Shown here piece after piece: positions 9,040-18,605 of a DNA stretch of 39,038 bases (position 1 is the stretch's first letter; every line of letters starts with the position of its first letter). Position numbers and translations under genes: made by a program. The DNA comes from Myxococcales bacterium (GTDB lineage: Bacteria; Myxococcota_A; Polyangia; Polyangiales; Polyangiaceae), in contig JADJQX010000009.1 of assembly GCA_016712525.1 (NCBI GenBank), positions 1 through 39,038 on the forward strand, given 5' to 3'. A model generated the notes under the pieces. That model was not told where the DNA came from and did no database searches. It worked only from the letters and a program-made list of their open reading frames with translations.

Positions 9040-10890
9040 CTGCATAACGATCTAGTCAACGACATCTCTGCCAAATCGTCCGGTAGAGACTCGTGAATTG
9101 CTTCAAACACATCAAAACGCACAGCACTGTAAGGATATTTGAATGGACAAGCGGCCTTCTCGCGAAGAGCTCCAGCGCTGCTTGAAGCCCTAGCCGCGCG
9201 CCCAGGGTGCGAGCAACAAGGTGCCTCAACGATAGGAAAAAGTTCCAGTCGAGGGACACAAGCATTCAGGCTTCGTTCGTTATGTTCCTAATTGGGCGGG
9301 GCCCGCCTTCCTTTCCAACTCTGGCGTGCTGGAAAAGCGATCCGGGTATGTCCTTATCTTTGAAAGGGGGCGCCGGTCTGTGTTCTCTCCAGCAACCCGG
9401 GGAGACCCCTTCAAGATCCTCCCGAAGAACAGCATAGCAGAAGCGTCCCAAGAGATCACCCCTGCGACTGTTCACGAGCAGCAAGACCACGTACGATAAA
9501 GCTGATCTGCGTTCGATGAATATTGCAAGCTCGAGTATCCGAGCGCGAACCATTGAGGACGTAGATCTTGAGAGCACGATGCCGTCGTTCACCGCGCACC
9601 GTTCTGCTACCTCGTGCACTTCGGTTCTCGGAAACTGGAAAACATACTCGGTGACGCCAAGTGTTGCTCGAATTCGTCAGCATCAAACAAGGCTCGATAT
9701 CAAACAACTCGCTGATTGGGGGCAAAGTAGGGTCCTGTCTGATATGAAGCCTGCCAAGTCGCGAAGGATTGACTTTATTGATGCTTGCGAACGCAACAAG
9801 GCTATCCCTCAAGCCTCCGCATCGTGGCGACCGGGGTGCTTGTGGATGTTCATGCTCTGCTCGAGAGGGAAGAGCATGGTGAGCTATCTCTCGTGTCGAC
9901 GAGCCACACAGGTAAATCGCCTACGCCAGAAGAACTTCGAGGGGCGATTGAGGGTTGAAGCTGAGACGTTGGCCGTGACGCAAGAGGTGACGCGACATCG
10001 GGATGGGACAACAGTCGCAGTCAATGTTGTAGGTAACTCGGTCGGACGTGTCGGAGTGCTCCGTCAGAATAAGGACTCGTACTCGCTAATCTGCTCGTCG
10101 TTGGATGGTACCTGTGATTGTCGATGAGTTGGAAAGAGTCGACCTCGATAGGTGCCTGGCTCACGAGCAACAAGCTGTTTACCGTGACGTTTTCAGATCC
10201 ATCGTACTGCTATCTCGACGGAAAACTCTACCGAGACAACAGGCTTCTCGCCGACGCTAGGCTCGTTGCTGGTATGCTGGAAACCGACTGGGACCTGACG
10301 AGGGCTACTTCGGAAAAGCCGGACGGAAGTTCGCGCTCCGTGCCTGGCTCCGACACCTCTTTGGTGTGACAGAGCTTATGCTGTCGAGCGACGATGCTTT
10401 GATATCTGACGATCTGGGTGACGAATGGGCCGACTATATCTCGGTGTCGAACCGTAGTCCGCCTACGATAAGATTTATTCACTGCAAGTATGGTGAGCCG
10501 GCGCTTGGTGCGTCGCAGTTCCATATTGTCGTTCTCAAGCGCAAAAGAATCTCGGTCGTCTATTTGCATCTGAAGACGACCTGGTGCGCAAATTTAAGTC
10601 GTGGGGTAAGAAAAAACGGATCGTCGGCCAGGCTGCGGGGAGTCCTGAAAGGCCAAGTCTGCCTTTGTGAAAGCAAATTCGGATCCAGACAAGGCGGGAA
10701 GTCTGGCTGGTCGTCGGCTTCCTTTGTCCAAGTCTGCCTTTGTTGCCGAGCTGGACAAGCTAGCGAAGGGCGCGGCGTCTAGCCCCGAGAACGTCCAGCT
10801 CTTGTGGCTGTTGTCGTCGTTCATGAATGTCTGCATGGAGTCTGGCGCGGTGCCTCGCATCAAGTGTCTGGTAATGCGCTTGCGCGAAAT
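9040..10890 (+). pseudogene. Large defence-like protein of unknown function, C-terminal region recognisable (frame-broken, low GC)
   Basis: This stretch has roughly 50% GC against about 70% around it. Plus-strand coding blocks are visible in several frames: YVPNWAGPAFLSNSGVLEKR and DPFKILPKNSIAEASQE (9285-9460), IRARTIEDVDLESTMPSF (9540-9590), IVATGVLVDVHALLEREEHG and TSHTGKSPTPEELRGAI (9818-9945), ISAWLTSNKLFTVTFSDP-like and YCYLDGKLYRDNRLLAD (10145-10260), LGDEWADYISVSNRSPP, IRFIHCKYGEPALGAS and AQKNLGRLF (10410-10570), and LLWLLSSFMNVCMESGAVP (10800-10850). From memory, the C-terminal blocks resemble the end of long helicase- or defence-associated proteins, with a DDLGDEWADFI and YHCKHG pattern. 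I cannot name the family. No intact start is visible. Confidence 0.5.
10653..10743 (+). repeat. 16-bp direct repeat inside the defence-like remnant
   Basis: CCAAGTCTGCCTTTGT occurs at 10653-10668 and 10728-10743. The copies are exactly 75 bp apart, so they are in frame, and both encode KSAFV. This suggests a small internal duplication. Confidence 0.6.
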
Positions 10891-11269
10891 GTTCTTGTTG
10901 CGCGGTAGGTTCCTTTCGGGTGGGGGAGCGGGCCAGCATATCGGGTGGGTTGGGTTGCTATGCCCTTCAGGAAAGTGGAGCCCCTCCAGTAGCGGTTTCC
11001 GCGCGCGTTCAGGCAGGGCGTTCGCCCCCGCCCCACGTGCCATCGTACCGATGGCTTGGCGCGCCAAACGCTCGTCACCGGCGAGTCTAGAGGCGTCCCG
11101 GACGTCCTCGTACGGCGGCAGCTCCGACGTCGATGCCGCGGGCGCCAAGGGCCGTTTTTGCCCCCTTTCCCCGATCCCCCGCCGCCCGAACGCGTGTACG
11201 CTCTCCGTGTTCCCCTAGCCCACGCCCCGCGAGGCTGAGCCGAGTCTCCCGGGCAACCCCCCCACCCCC
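10891..11269. other. Gap between the defence-like remnant and hsdR
   Basis: The frame of the upstream remnant stays open to about 11218, but the codons after position 10870 look non-coding. GC climbs back to the local norm. I see no convincing promoter, terminator or RNA gene. The promoter of the restriction operon should lie here. Confidence 0.35.
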
Positions 11270-14200
11270 GTGAACACGCCCTCGCCCAACTTCGCCTACC
11301 TCGCGCATCACGATGCGCGGCTCGTCGCGCTCGCGACGCAGGCCGAGGAGCACTTCGCGGGGGACCCTTCGGTCACGCTCTTCAAGCTGCGGCAGTTCGG
11401 GGAAGTGCTCGCAGAAGCGGCGGCGGCGAAGGTGGGCCTCTTCATCGGCCGGAAGAGAAGCAGCAGCAGCTCATCGACCGCCTCTTCGACGGAACGTGAT
11501 CGGCGCGACGCAGCGGTCGCTCTTCCACGACCTTCGGCGCGTCGGGAACGCGGCGGTGCACGAAGGGAGGGCGACCACCGCGAGGCGCTGCACCAGCTCC
11601 GCATGGCGCGGGAGCTCGCGGTGTGGTTCCAGCGGAGCTTCGGCAACGACCGGAAGTTCGAGCCCGGGCCCTTCGTTCCCTGCCGAGCCCAAGAAGGCCG
11701 GGACCGAGCTGCACGAGGAGCTCGCGCGGCTTCGGGACGACGTCGAGGCGCGGCGCCAAGAGCTCGAGGCGGCGCAGCGCGCGATCGAGGAGGCGCGGAA
11801 GGCCGCCGAGGCCGAGTCCCTCGAGAAGCTCACCGCCCAGGAACGCGCGGCGAAGGCCCAGGCCGACGCCGAGATTTGGGAAGAGCTGGCGAACGAACAG
11901 ATCGAGGCGCACAAGGCCTCGGCCAGGCCGAAGCCATGAAGAGCGCGGCGCTCGAGGCGCAGAACCGCGCGCTCCTCGCCGAGCTCTCGGCCCTCCAAGC
12001 CGCCGCGCAGGCGTGCCGGCAGGCGCTCTCGAGCGCCATCGACAAGGCTAAGAAGGCCAGTGAGGACATTGCCCTCGACGGGGCCGCCACCCGGAGAATC
12101 ATCGACCGTCGGCTCCCGCGAGGCCGGGTGGGGAGGTCGATTCCCCAGCGGCTCACGTTCGAGCACGGCGTGCGCCCCTCCAAAGGGAAGAACATGGCCA
12201 TCGCCGAGTGGCCGACCCTCACCGACGGCAAGCAGGGGTGGGCCGACTACGTGCTCTTCGCCGGGCTCCAGGTCGTCGGGGTCGTCGAGGCGAAGCGCCG
12301 GCACAAAGACGTGATGGGCGTGCTCCGCAGGCCAAGCGGTACTCGCTCGGATACCAGGTGCACGCCGACGAGGTTCTGCCAGAGGGGAGCCCTGGCTCGA
12401 CACGAACGGCGCCGCGCAGAAGGTCCCGTTCCTGTTCGCCACCAACGGGCGCCCGTTCTTGCGCCAGCTCCGCACGAAGAGCGGCATCTGGTTCCTCGAC
12501 GCGCCGGCCGCAGAACCACGCCGTGCCGCTCGAGGTGGTACACGCCCGCGGGCCTCCTCGACCTCCTCCGGCAAGACGTGGACGCCGCGCACGAGCGCCT
12601 CAAGGTCGAGCCGATGCCCTACATCGACCGCGAGTACCAGCGAGGCGCCATCCTCGCCGTCGAGAAGGGGCTCGAAGAAGGCAAACGCGAGCTGCTCGTC
12701 GCCATGGCCACCGGCACCGGCAAGACGCGCACGTGCATCGGCCTCTGCTACCGCCTCCTCAAGACCAAGCGCTTTCGCCGCGTGCTCTTCTTGGTGGACC
12801 GCAACGCGCTCGGCAAACAAACGGCCGACGCCCTGAAAGACCTTCGGCTCGAGAACCTCCAAACCTTCACCGACATCTTCGACGTGAAGGAGCTCGCCGA
12901 CCTCCAAGCCCGATCGCCAGACCAAGCTCCAGATCGCCACCATTCAGGCGATGGTGAAGCGCGTGCTCGGTCCGTTCGACGACGGCGAGGGAGACGTGCC
13001 CCCCGTCGATCAGTACGACTGCATCGTCGTGGACGAGTGCCACCGCGGATATCTGCTCGATCGTGAGCTGTCGGATCGGGAGTTCCTCTTCCGGGACGAA
13101 GACGACTACGTCTCCAAGTACCGGCGGGTGCTCGACCACTTCGACGCCGTCAAGGTAGGCCTCACGGCGACGCCCGCGCTCCACACGAAAGAGATCTTCG
13201 GCGCGCCGGTGTTCTCGTACTCGTACCGCGAAGCGGTGGTCGATGGCTTCCTCGTGGACCACGAGCCGCCCATTCGCATCGTGACCAAGCTCGCGCGCGA
13301 CGGCATCCACTACGACGCGCGAGGAGGTGCTCGTCCTCGACCGGACGACGCAGACCCTCAAGAAAGAGGAGCTCGCGGACGAGGTCCAGTTCGACGTCGA
13401 CACGTTCAACAAGCGCGTCATCACCGAGCACTTCAACCGCGCCGTGCTGCGCGAGCTCGCGAACCACATCGACCCGGAACAAGACGAGAAAACTCTCATT
13501 TTCGCGGCGACCGACGAGCACGCGGACATGGTCGTCCTCCTCTTGAAAGAGGCCCTCGCAGCGAAGTATGGCACCGTCGACAACGACGCCGTGCAGAAGA
13601 TCACCGGCGCGGCGGACCGCCCGCTCGAGGCCATTCGGCGCTTCCGCAACGAGCGCCAGCCAAACATCGTCGTCACGGTCGATTTGCTCACGACCGGGAT
13701 CGACATCCCCAAGATCGCGAACCTCGTCTTCCTCCGTCGTGTGCGAAGCCGCATTCTCTACGAGCAGATGATCGGGCGCGCGACGCGGCTCTGCCCCGAG
13801 ATCGGCAAGGAGCGCGCCCGCATCTTCGACGCCGTGGACCTCTATTCGGCACTGAAGAACGTGACCGACATGAAGCCGGTCGTGGTGAACCCGCTCGTGA
13901 GCTTCGAGCAGCTCGTGAAAGAGGTGCTCGAGGCCACCGAAGACGAGCACCGCCGCGCCTCGCTGGACGAGCTGCTCGCGAAGCTCCACCGCAAGAAGCG
14001 CGTCTTCAAGGGCGAGGTCGCCGAGCACTTCGAGACGGCGGCGGGCATGACCGTCAAAGACCTGGCCCAGCTCCTGAAGGGCGGCAGCGTGGCCGACGCG
14101 GCCGACTACCTGAGGGCGCATCCGTCGCTCGCGCCGTTCCTCGATCGCACCACCGGCGGACCGTACAAGATGGTCGTCTCCGAGAAGCACGACGAGCTGC

Positions 14201-14744
14201 ACGAGGTGACGCGAGGGTACGGCAAACACGGGAGCCGCCCGCCCGGCGACTACCTCGAGGCGTTTCGCGCGTTCGTATCGAACAACATAAACCGCATGCC
14301 CGCGCTGCTCGTCGTCACGCAGCGCCCGAAAGACCTCACCCGCGAGGACCTTCGGCAGCTCAAGCTCGCCCTCGACCAAGAGGGTTTCAGCGAAAAATCC
14401 GTGCAGACGGCCTGGCGGGACCAGAAAAACGAGGACATCGCGGCCACCATCGTCGGGTACATCCGCCAGCTCGCCCTCGGCTCGCCCCTCGTGCCCCACG
14501 CCGAGCGCGTGGACCGCGCGGTGCAGCGGCTGCGGAGGGCGCACAAGCTCACCGACCCGCAGTCGAAGTGGCTCGACCGCATCGCCAAGCAGGTCAAGCT
14601 CGAGACCGTGGTCGACCGCGCCTCCCTCGACGCCGGCCAGTTCAAGGCCGACGGGGCTTCACGCGCCTCAACAAGGTGTTCGACGGAAAGCTCGAGACGC
14701 TGCTCGGGGAGCTCGCCGATGAGGTTTGGAAGGACGTGGGCTGA
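11270..14744 (+). pseudogene. hsdR: HsdR, type I restriction endonuclease/translocase subunit (multiple frameshifts)
   Basis: HsdR cleaves unmodified DNA after ATP-driven translocation, in complex with HsdM and HsdS. The N-terminal DUF4145-like domain (LFKLRQFGEVLAEA, LFHDLRRVGNAAVHEG) is followed by a long Glu/Ala coiled coil (11690-12060). The nuclease domain is at about 12140-12310 (GWADYVLFAGLQVVGVVEAKR). The helicase has Walker A MATGTGKTRT (12703-12732), a DECH box in IVVDECHRG (13024-13050), LTATP (near 13160), TTGIDIP (13690) and QMIGRATRLC (13765-13795). The tail is EcoEI-R-type C-terminal. GTG 11270 is the likely start. At least eight single-base frame changes are needed, near 11455, 11690, 11930, 12100, 12330-12530, 12910, 13325 and 14660. 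Many lie in G/C runs. From 13326 to 14657 the frame is intact. Consensus error is as likely as decay. Confidence 0.9.
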
Positions 14745-15642
14745 AGGTGGCGATCCGGGAAAACCATTCGAATCTACCTCGCCGACGGGACGCCCGGAGG
14801 CATCCGCCACGCCGAGCTTATGAACTGAAGCGGCCAGGCCATCGTCTGCCCGCGGAGCCGCTTCAATGAGCTTGCGTCGTGGTCGGAGGCGCAGCGGCCA
14901 GGCGTGTACGTGTTGGTCGGCGACGACGAATCTGGCAGCGTGATCTACGTCGGCGAGGCGGAGAACGTCTTCACTCGCCTGCAGAACCACCTGAAAAATA
15001 AGGACTTTTGGACGCGTGTGGTGTTCTTCACGAGCAAGGACGAGAACCTGACGAAGGCACACGTGAAGTACCTCGAGGCACGGATCATCGAGCAGGCCAC
15101 GGAGGCTGCCCGTTCGCGTGTTGAGAACGGGAACTCGCCGCAGCGCCCCGCTCTTCCGCGAGCTGACCGCGACACGATGGAGGAGTTCCCTGGGCCCATT
15201 GGCGTTGCTCGGCGCCCTTGGATTTCCTTTCTTGCAGCCGGTTCCAGCGGCGGCCTCGAGCGCCGCCTCGAACGGTGCCGCGGGCCGCTTCTACTTTCGG
15301 CCCGCGAAGCGATCGATCGACGCGGAGGGCGCCTGGGCGGACGACGAGTTCGTCGTCTTCACGGGATCGGTCGGCGACCTCGAGACGCGCCACCACCTGA
15401 AGGGCGGCTACCTCCAGCAGAGGCAGGCGCTCTTCGAGGACAAGTCGGTTCAGAAGGTGAACGACAAGACCTTCCGTTTCGTTCGCGATGTGCTCTTCAG
15501 CAGCCCATCGGCGGCCGCGGCTGTGCTTGCGGGTGGTGCCTACAACGGCCGCGAGGCCTGGAAAGACATCAATGGTCGATCCATCAAGGCCATCGAGGAA
15601 GAGCTCGCCGAAGCCTCAGGAAAGAAGACGAAGAAGCGCTAA
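14741..15642 (+). pseudogene. GIY-YIG nuclease with C-terminal DUF4357 (frame-broken)
   Basis: This is a predicted endonuclease of the GIY-YIG fold; DUF4357 occurs at the end of such proteins and of some restriction-associated ones. Near the start it reads TIRIYLADGTPGGIRHAE, with a shift at about 14760. The GIY-YIG motif region is GVYVLVGDDESGSVIYVGEA (14904-14963), with the conserved Arg in NVFTRLQNHL, then YLEARIIEQATEAARSRVENG. The DUF4357-like C-terminus reads FYFRPAKRSIDAEGAW, then FVVFTGSVG, FEDKSVQKVNDKTFRFVRD and AAVLAGGAYNGREAWKDING, ending KKTKKR at 15642. Frame changes lie near 14760, 14830 and 15140-15240. It lies between hsdR and hsdM in the same direction, and its stop overlaps the hsdM ATG by one base, so it is part of the operon. 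Confidence 0.82.
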
Positions 15643-17059
15643 TGCCCACGACCCAAGACATCGTCCAAAAGCTCTGGAACCTTTGCCACGTCCTTCGGGA
15701 CGATGGCATCACGTACCACGAGTACGTGACCGAGCTCACGTACCTGCTCTTCCTCAAGATGGCGAAGGAGACCGAGACGGAGGGGCAGATCCCCAAGGGG
15801 TACCGGTGGGACGACCTCACCAAGAAGGATGGCGTCGAGCTGCTCACGTTCTACAAGCAGCTCCTCATCGACCTGGGCGGCAAGGGCTCGGGGCGCGTGC
15901 AGGCCATCTTCGCGAACGCGTCGACGTCGTTCCGCCAGCCGCGCCACCTGAAGCAGGTCGTGAGCGACATCGACTCCCTCGATTGGTACAGCGCCAAACA
16001 CGAGGGCCTGGGAGACCTTTACGAGGGCCTCCTCGAGAAGAACGCCGAGGAGACCAAAAGCGGCGCGGGCCAGTACTTTACGCCGCGACCGCTCATCGAC
16101 GCGATCGTGGCGCTCATCAAGCCCGCCCCGGGCGAGCGCGTGCAAGATCCGGCGGTGGGCACGGGCGGCTTCCTCACCGCGGCCGACCGCTACGTGCGCT
16201 CGATGACGGACGATTACCACGACCTCAAGACCGCGCAGCAAAACTTCCAGCGCCGCGAGGCCTTCTCGGGCGTCGAGCTCGTGCCCGACGTTCAGCGCCT
16301 CTGCCTCATGAACGCGATGCTCCACGACATCGAGGGCGACATCGTCCTCGGGGACACGCTCGGCCCCACGGGCGAGAGCCTCCCCAAGGTCGACGTGATC
16401 CTGTCGAACCCGCCCTTTGGCACCAAGAAGGGCGGGGCGGCCCCACGCGGAGCGACATCACGTACCCGACGCGCAACAAGCAGCTCGTCTTTCTCCAGCA
16501 CATCTACCGTGGCCTCAAGCCCGGCGGCCGTGCGGCGGTGGTGCTCCCGGACAACGTGCTCTTCGAAGAAGGCGTGGGGCAGAAGGTCCGCGCCGACCTC
16601 ATGGACAAGTGCGACCTTCACACCATCTTGCGCCTGCCGACGGGCATCTTCTACGCACAGGGCGTGAAGACGAACGTGCTCTTCTTCACCCGAGGGGAGA
16701 AGGACAAGGGCAACACCAAGGCCGTCTGGTTCTTCGACATGCGCACCAACATGCCGAGCTTCGGCAAGCGCACGCCCTTCACACGCGCGCACTTCGCCGA
16801 ATTCGAGAAGGTGTACGGCGACGACCCGCACGGAAAGAGCAAGCGAAAGGACCAGGGAGAGACGGGGCGGTTCCGCAAGTTCACCCGCGAGGAGATCGCG
16901 AAGCGCGGAGACAACCTGGACATCTCGTGGCTCAAGGACGACAGCGTCACCGACCACGCCGACCTGCCGGAGCCCGAGGAGATCGCGGCGGAGATCGTGG
17001 CGCAGCTCCAAACGGCGCTCGAGGAGATGCAGGCGCTGCAAGAGGAGTTGGGGTCGTGA
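15642..17059 (+). pseudogene. hsdM: HsdM, type I DNA methyltransferase subunit (single frameshift)
   Basis: HsdM is the N6-adenine methyltransferase subunit that modifies host sites with HsdS. ATG 15642 gives MPTTQDIVQKLWNLCHVLRD, the N-terminal HsdM helical domain. GAGQYFTPRPLIDAIV follows, then the SAM-binding motif DPAVGTGGFLTAADRY (about 16147) and the catalytic motif SNPPFGTKKGG (about 16405). Directly after this a single-base change in a G/C run (16430-16445) moves the frame. The rest is intact: YPTRNKQLVFLQHIYRGLKP, AAVVLPDNVLFEEGVG, GIFYAQGVKTNVLFFTRG, and a C-terminal helical tail to 17059. The length of about 472 residues is usual. The position of the shift suggests a sequencing error. 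The hsdS GTG overlaps its stop. Confidence 0.93.
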
Positions 17060-18605
17060 GCGAGGCGCTTCCACGGGGTGGGCGCGCGTTCGACTGGATG
17101 AGGTAGCCGAAGTTCGCCTGGGCCGACAACGCTCGCCAGATCGTGCGAATGGCGACAACATGCGCCCGTACATGCGTGCGGCGAATGTCACGTGGGACGG
17201 CATCAGCCTCGATGATGTGAAGGAGATGGACTTCTCGCCGAAAGAGTTCGTCACCTACGAGCTGAAGGATGGCGACATTCTGCTGTCGGAAGCGTCTGGA
17301 AGCGCGTCCGAGGTGGGGAAACCCGCCATCTGGCGCGACCAAGTTCCGGGGTGCTGCTTTCAGAATACCCTCATTCGCGTACGGTCACGTGGCCCGCTCC
17401 CTGAGTACTTGCACCTTCACTTTCTAGCGGACGCTCGGCTTGGGCGATTCGCCGCGGTTGGGAAGGGCAGTGGCATCAATCATCTCGGCGCGGACAGGCT
17501 GTCGTCCTGGCCGACAGCACTCCCCCCCCTCAACGAACAGCATCGCATCGTCGCCAAGCTCGAGGCCCTTCAGGCTCGGAGCCGTCGGGCGCGTGAGGCG
17601 CTCGATGCCGTGCCGCCGTTGCTCGAGAAGCTCCGCCAATCGATCCTCGCCGCCGCCTTCCGCGGCGACCTCACGAAGGACTGGCGCGCGAAGAACAAGG
17701 ACGTGGAGCCCGCGACCGAGCTGCTCAAGCGCATCCGCGCCGAACGCAAGAAGAAGTGGGAGGAGGCCGAGCTCGCCAAGATGAAGGCGAAAGGCAAGCC
17801 CCCCACGGACGACAAGTGGAAGGCGAAGTACAAGGAGCCCGAACCGGTGGATACGACGGGGCTGCCGGAGCTGCCGAATGGGTGGTGTTGGGCGAGTGTG
17901 GATGAGCTGACGGGGCTCGTTACCAGCGGATCACGTGGGTGGGCCGAGTACTACGCCGACACAGGGCCGCTGTTCATCCGTTCGCAGGACATCAATACCG
18001 ACAGCTTGAGCCTTCATGAAGTCGCTCACGTACAGGTGCCTGCCAGCGCGGAGGGTGCTCGTACGCGAGTGCGGCAGTTCGATCTGCTCATCACCATAAC
18101 GGGAGCGAACGTGACTCGATGCGCCTGGGTGACCGAGCCGCCCGGAGAGGCGTACGTTAGCCAGCACGTTGCGCTGGTGCGGCCGGCCTTCGCGGACTCG
18201 ACGCCATATATGCATCTTTGGCTTGTCTCGGAGACCGGTGGTCGAAGGCGCTTGAAGCAAGCTGCCTATGGTCTCGGTAAGCCAGGGCTAAGCTTGGACG
18301 ATGTGGCAACCGTTCAAGTTCCGCTGGCCCCCGCCGAAGAACAATCCGAAATCGTCAGGCGCGCTGCCGAGCTCCGTCGCTCGGCGACTAGCACCGACAT
18401 GCTACTGAAGGCGCAACTCGTTCACCTCGGACTTTTTGAACGCTCCGTGCTCGCAAAAGCCTTCCGCGGCGAGCTCGTTCCCCAAGACCCCAACGACGAA
18501 CCCGCGGACGTGATGCTCGCGCGGCTCGTGGCTGAGAAGGCCGACGCCAGCGTTCATGAGCGCGGCGCCAAGAGAGGTGCAGCCAAACGAGGCGCTCGTG
18601 CCTGA
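17056..18605 (+). pseudogene. hsdS: HsdS, type I specificity subunit (N-terminal frameshift)
   Basis: HsdS recognises the bipartite target DNA for both methylation and restriction. GTG 17056 overlaps the hsdM stop (GTGA) and gives VSEALPRG. A missing G in the run at about 17078 then shifts the frame to WARVRLDEVAEVRLGRQRSP and on to the long frame ending at 18605. The first target-recognition domain covers roughly residues 1-150. The central conserved helix follows LPPLNEQHRIVAKLEALQAR at about 17520, then the long Lys/Glu-rich helix KKKWEEAELAKMKAKG. The second TRD starts at LPELPNGWCWASVDELTG (17866) and ends at VPLAPAEEQSEIVRRAAEL. The C-terminal block SVLAKAFRGELVPQDPNDEP is typical. Total length is about 515 residues. 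Confidence 0.92.

Noticed and set aside
8942..9040. Possible att site at the GC transition
   Set aside because: No tRNA gene, direct repeat or integrase was found near this edge.
11471..12943. Long minus-strand open frames opposite hsdR (490 codons here; another of 460 at 13162-14544)
   Set aside because: They are antisense shadows of a recognised helicase; GC-rich codon use leaves the opposite strand open.
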